The translations under genes were made by a program, and so were the position numbers. From NCBI RefSeq assembly GCF_963259705.1, contig NC_081844.1:103132671-103196670 (forward strand): DNA of 64,000 nt, given 5' to 3'. Positions 57,395 through 64,000 of the stretch are shown here, piece by piece. The notes under the pieces were generated by a model. It was not told the DNA's origin. It did no database searches and saw nothing but the letters and a program-made list of their open reading frames with translations. The stretch's first letter is position 1. The number at the start of each line of letters is the position of its first letter. The stretch is from Myotis daubentonii (lineage: Eukaryota; Chordata; Mammalia; Chiroptera; Vespertilionidae).

Positions 57395-58080
57395 AAAGGC
57401 TGTAGGTCATTCATTTAACAAAGATGTGTTGAATGCCCATTATGTCCCAGGCTCTATTCTAGATATTAAGATATAGCATTGAACAAATCAGACAAAATAC
57501 ATTATTATTTTAAACTTCATAGAGATTCAGTTCTGAATGATAGATGCAGGTGATAAAGAATACACAAATGCATATATGATGAAGAAAAACAAAACAGTTA
57601 TAACAGGATGGAAAATGACAGAGAAAGGAGTGAGGGGGGCCAGAGAAGATTTCTCGGGAGCAGTGGTGAAACGAGGTGGAGAAATAAGTCATGCATATAT
57701 TTCCAGGTGGAGGGAACAGCAAGTGCAAAGGCCCTGGGGCAGGAATGTGATGGATGTGTTATGATGAAGACTAGGAAAAGGACAGTATAACTGATGGGAG
57801 GATAAAGTGGTAGAAGATCTGGTTGGAAGGGTTGCCAGAGGGCAGGTCATGCAAGGCCTTGTAGGCCACAGGAAGATTTATTCTAAGAGTTATTGCCAGC
57901 CTTTTTTATTTATTGTTTGTTTGTTTGAGGGAGGGGTAAAAGTGGTGATTTATGATGTAATCTTTTTAGAAAGAGGTATGGAAAATAGACTGGATTGCAA
58001 GAGGGCAATTCTAGGATCTCATGAAGCAATCCCATACCACAGGAATAATGGCTATTTCCTTCTGTTCCTATAAATGACTG
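57395..58080 (-). mobile_element. L2 LINE, longer remnant
   Basis: 'gtgttgaatgcccattatgt', 'cccaggctctattctagata', 'ggtggagggaacagcaagtg', 'caaaggccctggggcaggaa', 'gtcatgcaaggccttgtagg' are classic L2 antisense phrases. Confidence 0.88.
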
Positions 58081-58311
58081 CATTAAAAATAACATTAACG
58101 CCAACTTAAATTTCCTAATCTTCATCTTGTGATTTCTCTCATGTTGCTAAAATACTCCTGTTTCTAATTTACTGATTCTGTCAACAAATATGGCTGATGT
58201 TGAGCACTGGGTTTTAGGCTCTGGACATCCTAAGAGTAATAGCTGAAGTATCAAGTGTCAAGGATTTCACAGTTTGACTTGGGACAGATACGTTAATTAT
58301 TAAGGTTACGA

Positions 58312-58412
58312 CCTAGCCAGTTTGGCTCAGTGCATAGAGCATTGGCCTGCAGACCAAAGGGTCCTGGGTTTGATTCCGGTCAAGGGCATGTACCTCAGTT
58401 GCAGGCTCCTCC
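58312..58412 (+). mobile_element. 3'-truncated Ves SINE head
   Basis: Head gacctagccagtttggctca, cattggcctgcagaccaaag, box B ggtttgattccggtcaaggg, gtacctcagttgcaggctc, then the homology stops. Confidence 0.92.
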
Positions 58413-58869
58413 CTGGCTTCCTTGTCCAGGACTCCAATCCAGATGTATCTTGCTCCAAAATTCTGCCTTTACACACTGTGCCTACTGCCTCCTCTGTTAA
58501 CGGACCCTTTGTAACCTGGAGCTACTGGACAAGGAATACAGGACCTTATGTATGAAAGGACCCCATGAGCCTTAAAGTTGCCCCCTCACAACCCAAACCT
58601 CTCAACTTCATTCAGGTCATCAAACATACTTAGAGTACAAATAACATTTAAATATGACTTAGTTGTTTATTTTAATGTAAGCTATGTTAAATAATCCACT
58701 GAGATGCTCATTTTCTGACATGATTGCTAGTCATATCAGGCCTGTTTGATCTTCATCAAGGATTTAAATACTTTCAAGGTTTTGTCTGGAAGCAGCCAAG
58801 ATGCAAATGTGTGTAACGACAGGGATGTTGCCTCAGAACCCCGCTGGGCAAGCTTGCTAGCCCCAGTGT
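58413..58869. other. Intronic sequence, nothing certain
   Basis: 58440-58500 may be a MIR scrap. No gene. Confidence 0.4.
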
Positions 58870-58871
58870 GC

Positions 58872-59100
58872 AGGGGCAGTATGGTATAGTAGCTCAATTA
58901 GAGCTCTTAGAGCCAGGCAGATGGAGCTGGAGCTTTACAGACCCAGCTTGCTAACTCTTAACTTCCATTTTCTCATCTGTACAACTGCAGTCATCATAGT
59001 ACCTACCACCCAGGGTTGATGTGAGCTTTAGTGCAAGTAAAACATTTAGCGTTGTCACTGACAAATAGTCAGTGGTCCATAAATACAGTTGCACCTACTG
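58872..59100 (+). mobile_element. MIR SINE
   Basis: 'gagccaggcagatggagctg', 'taacttccattttctcatct', 'tagtacctaccacccagggt', 'catttagcgttgtcactgac'. Confidence 0.87.
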
Positions 59101-59675
59101 GAGACTTGAAGAGAAGGGAATGCCCGTAAAAGATTTTGGGATCTTAGAATTGAAGCTAAGTAAAAATCACAACACAGCGAGGGAGCTCCATTCATGCATG
59201 CATTCATTCATTTGCTCGTTCATTCACATCTCCCCTGCATGCTGAACGAACTTAGAGTTGGGCACATAAAGGTGAACATGTTATAGGAGACAAAGCCCCT
59301 GGCTTTCAGCTGCTCAAAGTCTAGACTCTACCTAACCTATGCTTTAAAGTCCACTAGTATATATGTCTTGGAAGATAAGCTATCATTGTAAAAGGTGTGG
59401 CAAGCTACATTTGAAGCCCTGAATGGCACACGATCAGAGAGTTGATGGTCCTTGAAGTGTCCTTGGAGAAACAGTCTCCTGACCCTGAGGAAGGGTTATA
59501 TTAGGTGTCCACAGGAGACCCCGTTTCCCTGTTGTCACCCCTGATGGCTCTAGCCACCAAGGGCAAAGATGTTTCCAAAGAAGGAACCACGACACCATGA
59601 CCTAGAGAGACGGTCTCAGAACAGAAAGCAGGATGGAGGGGGAAACAGCTTAGGAAGAAGACTCAAGAGAGACAG
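59101..59675. other. Intronic sequence with (CATT)n
   Basis: (CATT)n-like run at 59189-59226, possibly an L2 tail on the minus strand; the rest unassigned. Confidence 0.45.
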
Positions 59676-59679
59676 GTTA

Positions 59680-59815
59680 GGGTAACACTTAAGAGCACAG
59701 ACTTGAGCATAAGACAGAGCTCAGGGTTTAAATCCATGGATAGTTGCTTAACTTCTCCAAGCCTAATTTCTCATATTGTAAATGGGAATATTATAATATT
59801 TATTCGTAAGTAGTT
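59680..59815 (+). mobile_element. MIR SINE, cut by L1
   Basis: 'gagctcagggtttaaatcca', 'tagttgcttaacttctccaa', 'taatttctcatattgtaaat'; homology ends where the L1 begins. Confidence 0.85.
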
Positions 59816-60033
59816 GTGCCAATATATTTCACATGGTCTATCTTTGTGAATGACCCATGTGCACTTGAAAAGAGTGTATATTCTGCAGCTTTGGGGTGAA
59901 ATGTTCTATAAATGTCAATTAAAGCCATCTGATCCAGTGTGTCCTTTAGAACCACTGTTTCCTTGTTAATTTTTTGTCTGGAAGATCTATCCAGTGAAGT
60001 CAACGGGGTGTTAAAGTCCCCTACTATAGCCAA
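59800..60033 (-). pseudogene. L1 ORF2 endonuclease fragment (77 codons open)
   Basis: The longest open part of the L1 ORF2. The GDFN and SSAHG...KIDH motifs are those of the apurinic-type endonuclease domain. The last few codons (toward 59800) are host MIR sequence. It cannot encode a full enzyme. Confidence 0.92.
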
Positions 60034-60273
60034 GACCGGTTTGGCTCAGTGGATAGAGTGTCGGCCTGCGGACTGAAAGGTCCCAGGTTCGATTCTGGTC
60101 AAGGGCATGTACCTTGGTTGCGGGCACATCCCCAGTTGGAGGTGTGCAGAAGGCAGCTGGTCGATGTTTCTCTCTCATCGATGTTTCTGACTCTCTATCT
60201 CTCTCCCTTCCTCTCTGTAAAAAATCAATAAAAATATATTTTTTTTAAAAAAGAATATTGTTTAAAAAAAAAA
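60028..60273 (+). mobile_element. Ves SINE inside L1, young type
   Basis: Head gccaagaccggtttggctca, cggcctgcggactgaaaggt, box B gttcgattctggtcaagggc, two gtcgatgtttctct-like units, aaaaatcaataaaaatatat, A run. Duplication aaagtcccctactat / aaagtcctctactat at 60013-60027 and 60274-60288. Confidence 0.97.
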
Positions 60274-60664
60274 AAAGTCCTCTACTATGACTCTCCCTTA
60301 AAGTCCTCTAGAGATTTTATATATATGCTCCTATATTAGATGCATATATGTTTACCAGGGTTATAGCCTCTTGTTAGATCAATCCCTTTAGTATTATGTA
60401 GTGACCTTTGTTATCTCTTGTGATGGCCTTGATTTTGAAGTCTATTTTGTCAGATATGAGAATTGCTATCCCAGCTTTTATTTTATTTTCTATTTGCATG
60501 GAAAAAAAATTTCCATCCCTTCACTTTCATTCTGTGTGTGTCTTTTGTTCTGAGGTGGGTCTCTTGTAGACAGCATATAGTTGGGTCATGTTTTGTATCC
60601 ATTCAGCTACCCTATGTCTTTTGATTAGAGAATTTAATCCATTTACATTTAAGGTTATTATTGA

Positions 60665-61280
60665 CTAGGGGCCCGGTGCACGAAATTCGTGCACTGGGTG
60701 TGTGTGTGGGGGGGAGTGTCCCTCAGCCCAGCCTGCCCCCTCTCACATACTGGGAGCCCTCAGGCGTTGACCCCCATCACCCTCCAATCGCAGGATCGGC
60801 CCCTTGCCCAGGCCTGACGCCTCTGGCTGAGGCGTCCGGCTCGGGCAGCGTGACCCGCAGCTGCAGCGGCCCCGCGATCATGGGCTTCGCTTTAGGCCCA
60901 GGCAAGGGACCCCTAGCTCCCGGGACTGCCAGCTTCGACTGTGCCCAGCTCCCATCGCTGGCTCCACCCCTACTTCCTGCTATCACTGGCCAGGGCGGCA
61001 AAGGCGCCTGATTCTCTGATCATGGCCCCAGGGCCGCCTTTGCCCTGCCCCCCAGCTCTTAGCTCCCCCCTGGGTTTCCAATCACTGTCAGTGGCAGGGG
61101 GCTTCTTCCTGCTTTCCCTTTCGCCTCCCTGCATTGTGCCTACATATGCAAATTAACCGCCATCTTGTTGGCAGTTAACTGCCAATCTTAGTTGGCAGTT
61201 AATTTGCATATAGCCCTGATTAGCCAATGAAAAGGGTAGCTCGTACGCCAATTATCATTTTTCTCTTTTATTAGTGTTGA
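60665..61280 (-). mobile_element. Non-autonomous Helitron inside L1, 616 bp
   Basis: On the + strand it begins ctaggggcccggtgcacgaa (reverse of hairpin-CTAG) and ends ttttattagtgttga (reverse of TCAACACTAATAAAA). Host A at 60664 and T at 61281. L1 ORF1/ORF2 sequence lies on both sides. Subterminal repeats of ggcagttaactgcca type occur near 61165-61205. Confidence 0.94.
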
Positions 61281-63090
61281 TAGCTCCTTATTTATTGCCA
61301 TTTTAATTCTGTAGGCCTAGGTTTCTCTCTCTTTCTTCTTCTCATTACAGCAGCCCCTTTAGCATTTCTTGTAATACTGGCTTGATGGTGATAAAGTCCT
61401 TTAGCCTTTTTTTTTGTCTGGGAAGCTCTTCATTTCACAGTCTATTTTGAATGATAGCCTTGCTGGATATAGTAATCTTGGTTTCAGATCCTTGATTTTC
61501 ATTACCTTGAGTACTTCATGCTATTCCCTTCTGGCCTGTAGAGTTTCTGATGAGAAATCATATGATAGCCTTATGGGAACTCCTTTGTAGGTAATAGTTT
61601 GCCTTTCTCTTGCTGCCTATAAGATTCTGTCTTTGTCTTTAATTCTTGGCATTTTAATTATGATGTGTCTGGGCATGAGCCTGTTCAGGTTCTTCATGCT
61701 TGGGGTTCTCTGTGCCTCCTGAACTTGTGTGACTTTTTCCTTCACCAGGTTTTGGAAGTTTTCTGCCAATATTTTTTCAAACACCTTCTCTATGCCTTTC
61801 TCCCTTTCTGCCTCTTCTGGTACACCAACTATGTGAATATTGTTGTTTCATGTTGTCCCACAGCTCCCTTAGGCTGTCCTGTTTTTCAGTTGTTTTTTTC
61901 TTTTTTGGTTCTCTGATTGAATATTTTTCTACCCTGTCTTCTAATTCACCAATATGATCCTCAGCGTCCCCTAATCTGATGTGTATTCCTTCCTATGTGT
62001 TTTTTATTTATGCTATGTCATTCTTTATTTCCATTTTCATAGTTACTATGTCTTTTCTCGTGCTATTGAACATCTTTACCATCGTTATTCTGAAGTCTAT
62101 ATCAGATAAATTTATCTCCATTTCATTTATCTCTTCTTTTGGAGAATTCCCTTGTTCTTTCATTTAGGGATTGTTTGTTTGTCTCCTCACTTTGACTGCC
62201 TGTTTGGCTTTGTGACTATGTATTAGGTTGATCTGCTATGACTCTCAATCTCTAGTGCAATACAGTGTCAAATGCTGTTTCTGACTAATCAGATCAGGCA
62301 AAGACTCAAAACCTCCAAAGACTGCCTCTGCCTGCAGACTGATTAGATTGCACCTTGAGTAGCCTTCAGGCAATGGTCCACAGGTGTGGCGAGAATTTTC
62401 CAACAGGGTGAGGCAATTGCTTCTGCCTGGAGGCTACTTGTTATTCTCAGCCTCTTAATGGGCCTCAGCACTCCACACCAGAGGGCAAGGTATTTTCCAA
62501 TAGGATGGGACAACTGTCTTCCCCTCAGGCAAAACTGCCTGGATAGCAAAAGTCTGTGTTAGAAAGATGACCTCAGCAGTGTGAGGGAATGACTGCACAG
62601 GAACCAGGATGTCTGCCTTCTGAGCCCTAACCTCAGAGCTCCCAATCCTGGCTTTTGCTCACACAGCTCCAATCCACTCTGCCCTCTCTCTGCTGGAGCA
62701 CAAGTAGCTGCACATGGGTTTTGTGTGTTGGCCCTTTAAGAGGATGCCTGCATTTCTAGCCAGATGTCATATGGACAACTTTCTCAGTTATGGTACTCTC
62801 TGCTGGGACCCAGCTTGGGATTAGACCCCAAAGCTCTCATTGGCAACCCCCCACAGCTGAGATATCTCTCTGGAACTTCCACTGCTGTCTATGGGAGCCC
62901 ATCCAGCTCTTTCCCACCTTCGCCCTTCCTACCAATATGTGGTCTCCACTTTCTATCCTCGGTTATCAGGATTCTCTCCAGCTAGTCTTCCATTGATTAT
63001 TCAGGATTTTTTTTATATTTTAGTTATAATTACATTTTGGTCCTGGGAGCGTGTCTGTGAATCATCCACTTACTCCACCACCATTTTTAA

Positions 63091-63344
63091 TCTCTCTCAG
63101 TAACTCGGTTTTTGTATTTGCTTTGACTACATTGCGAATCGTTGTAGAAGATAAAATCTAGATGCATATGGGAGAGTCTGTAATGATGTGAGTTTGCAGA
63201 ATTCATGTGTGTCACCACCAAGGGTAGCATTTTGCCCCTTCATCCCTGTTGGGCAGGCAGGGTCACTAGCCAGGACTGTCCTAGCATCTATGATGCAGAG
63301 TGTGAGAGAGCAGTGGCTGCCCCTCCCAGGTCACCGTGTGGATC
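63091..63344. other. Intronic sequence before exon B
   Basis: Open reading continues back from exon B to 63188 but lacks teneurin similarity; intronic. Confidence 0.6.
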
Positions 63345-63369
63345 CTGACTCTCTCCCTTCTCCTGGCAG
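63345..63369 (+). promoter_or_regulatory. Splice acceptor of TENM2 exon B
   Basis: A CTGAC branch-point candidate at 63345-63349 lies about 20 nt before the AG, followed by a short C/T tract and ggcag. The site joins in frame with exon A. Confidence 0.87.
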
Positions 63370-63608
63370 GCACTTTCTCTTTAAGACCTCCTCTGGAAGC
63401 ACACCCCTGTTCAGCAGCTCTTCTCCGGGGTACCCTTTGACCTCAGGAACCGTTTACACGCCGCCACCCCGCCTGCTGCCCCGGAACACCTTCTCCAGGA
63501 AGGCCTTCAAACTGAAGAAGCCCTCCAAGTACTGCAGCTGGAAATGTGCCGCCCTGTCCGCCATCGCCGCCGCCCTCCTCCTGGCCATTCTGTTGGCCTA
63601 TTTCATCG
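63370..63608 (+). CDS. TENM2: TENM2 internal coding exon B: juxtamembrane region and transmembrane helix
   Basis: The exon has 79 complete codons with 1 nt at each end (239 nt). The first base completes the Arg codon left by exon A, giving ...[19 protein letters not shown]. Exon residues 1-44 are Ser/Thr/Pro-rich ([20 protein letters not shown]), residues 43-58 are strongly basic ([16 protein letters not shown]), and residues 59-79 form one uninterrupted hydrophobic helix ([12 protein letters not shown] then LAILLAYFI). Basic residues on the N-terminal side fit the positive-inside rule for a type II protein with a cytoplasmic N terminus, as known for teneurins. Two Cys (exon residues 55 and 59) sit at the membrane interface. 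The acceptor follows a tract ending ctcctggcag; the donor is CG followed by gtgagt, leaving a G for the next exon. The sequence matches teneurin-2 rather than teneurin-3, whose helix is less alanine-rich. The open frame continues 39 codons into the intron, which is not coding. Confidence 0.97.
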
Positions 63609-63614
63609 GTGAGT
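63609..63614 (+). promoter_or_regulatory. Splice donor of TENM2 exon B
   Basis: gtgagt follows TTC ATC G. The leftover G (phase 1) fits the Ala codon that follows the helix in teneurin-2. Confidence 0.92.
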
Positions 63615-64000
63615 GGGGAGCCAGCTGCCTCTGTTGCGGGGAGGAGGGAACCAGGCCCTCTGTTGCCTGCGAAATGTGCTTGTTGGCTCCTGAAGTCGTA
63701 AGAGTGAGTGACAGACTGGAGTGATTTTTCCCCTCCTGAAATCCATTTCTATCTGAGGCGTTTCTCCTTGATTCTAAACGACAGTTCTCATATGTGAACT
63801 TAAGCATCCTTGCTATATTCTTTCTTGGAGATCACCTGAGAATTGTTGTTCCTACAAACCCATCCCTCGTTCCCAAAGTAGCCTTCTAGTCTCCTCCCTC
63901 ACTGGATTTTAACCCAGGTGTGTGCTCTGAAATTCATGAGCATTGGTTAACTACAGCCAAAAATCAAAGAGAAGAAGAATAGTGATCAGCATCTCTGGGA
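63609..64000 (+). other. TENM2: Start of the next TENM2 intron
   Basis: Single-copy-looking sequence after the exon B donor. No further exon is seen before the window ends. Confidence 0.9.

Larger units (their letters stand above)
59818..63090 (-). mobile_element. Antisense L1 with 5' region, ORF1 and start of ORF2, interrupted twice
   Basis: Read on the minus strand from 63.09 kb down: a non-coding 5' region (about 62250-63090), a decayed ORF1 (61282-62200) and the start of the ORF2 endonuclease (60664 to 59818). The ORF1 RNA-binding part reads ITYKGVPIRLSYDFSSETLQ and RLLYPARLSF with in-frame stops. The ORF2 part at 59818-60033 reads IVGDFNTPLTSLDRSS, DTLDQMALIDIYRTFHPKAA and SSAHGSFTKIDHV, endonuclease motifs of L1. 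The element lacks the rest of ORF2 and the 3' end. A Ves SINE and a Helitron lie inside it. Confidence 0.93.
28089..63369 (+). other. TENM2: Complete TENM2 intron between exons A and B (35,281 bp)
   Basis: The intron is bounded by gtaagt and ggcag, phase 2. It is dense in transposons: L1 ends in both orientations, L2, MIR, Ves SINEs, hAT elements and two Helitrons. Sense-strand Ves copies bring AATAAA motifs into the pre-mRNA, which could in principle act as intronic poly(A) signals. Confidence 0.93.

Noticed and set aside
60661..61011. 116-codon frame at the Helitron
   Set aside because: Lies in the GC-rich non-coding interior of the Helitron and starts in flanking L1; no RepHel similarity.
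63188..63724. 178-codon frame as a complete small gene
   Set aside because: Only 63370-63608 matches teneurin-2; the rest is intron read-through on both sides.

Overview
This is vertebrate, mammalian genomic DNA, most probably from a vespertilionid (vesper) bat. The evidence is the repeat content: about nineteen tRNA-derived SINEs of the bat Ves type, four short Helitrons with the HeliBat-style ends (TCCTATA / CTAG, inserted between A and T), and young-looking hAT miniature elements with 8-bp target duplications. Abundant active-type DNA transposons and Helitrons beside mammalian L1, L2 and MIR are characteristic of vesper bats. Species cannot be fixed from the sequence alone.

Only one gene is supported: teneurin-2 (TENM2) on the + strand. 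Two coding exons are present. Exon A (27857-28088) encodes part of the proline/histidine-rich intracellular domain. Exon B (63370-63608) encodes the end of the intracellular domain and the single transmembrane helix. Both have good acceptor and donor sites and compatible phases (1, then 2, then 1), and they splice into one continuous frame. The rest is intron: the last 27.9 kb of the upstream intron, a complete 35.3-kb intron between the exons, and the first 0.4 kb of the downstream intron. Everything else is non-coding as far as can be seen.

Layout. 1-27856: upstream intron with old L1/MIR/L2 remnants, eight + strand and two - strand... (see entries) Ves SINEs, two hAT elements, two Helitrons, a GC-rich block (9.9-11.3 kb) and several repeat-free, CpG-retaining, TAAT-rich stretches that look like conserved non-coding elements, the best at 18.3-18.9 kb. 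27857-28088: exon A. 28089-63369: intron with L1 3' ends in both orientations, L2 and MIR remnants, three hAT elements (one a 201-bp near-palindrome with an 8-bp duplication), a 465-bp Helitron carrying a minisatellite and a hairpin, a tandem double SINE insertion at one target site, and, just before exon B, an antisense L1 (59.8-63.1 kb) interrupted by a SINE and a 616-bp Helitron. 63370-63608: exon B.

No operon, CRISPR, rRNA, functional tRNA, virus or toxin gene was seen. I found no clearly new protein-coding system. The items most worth a second look are the hairpin-forming DNA transposons, the candidate regulatory blocks, and the fact that exons A and B together are exactly 471 nt, so joint skipping would remove the membrane anchor in frame.
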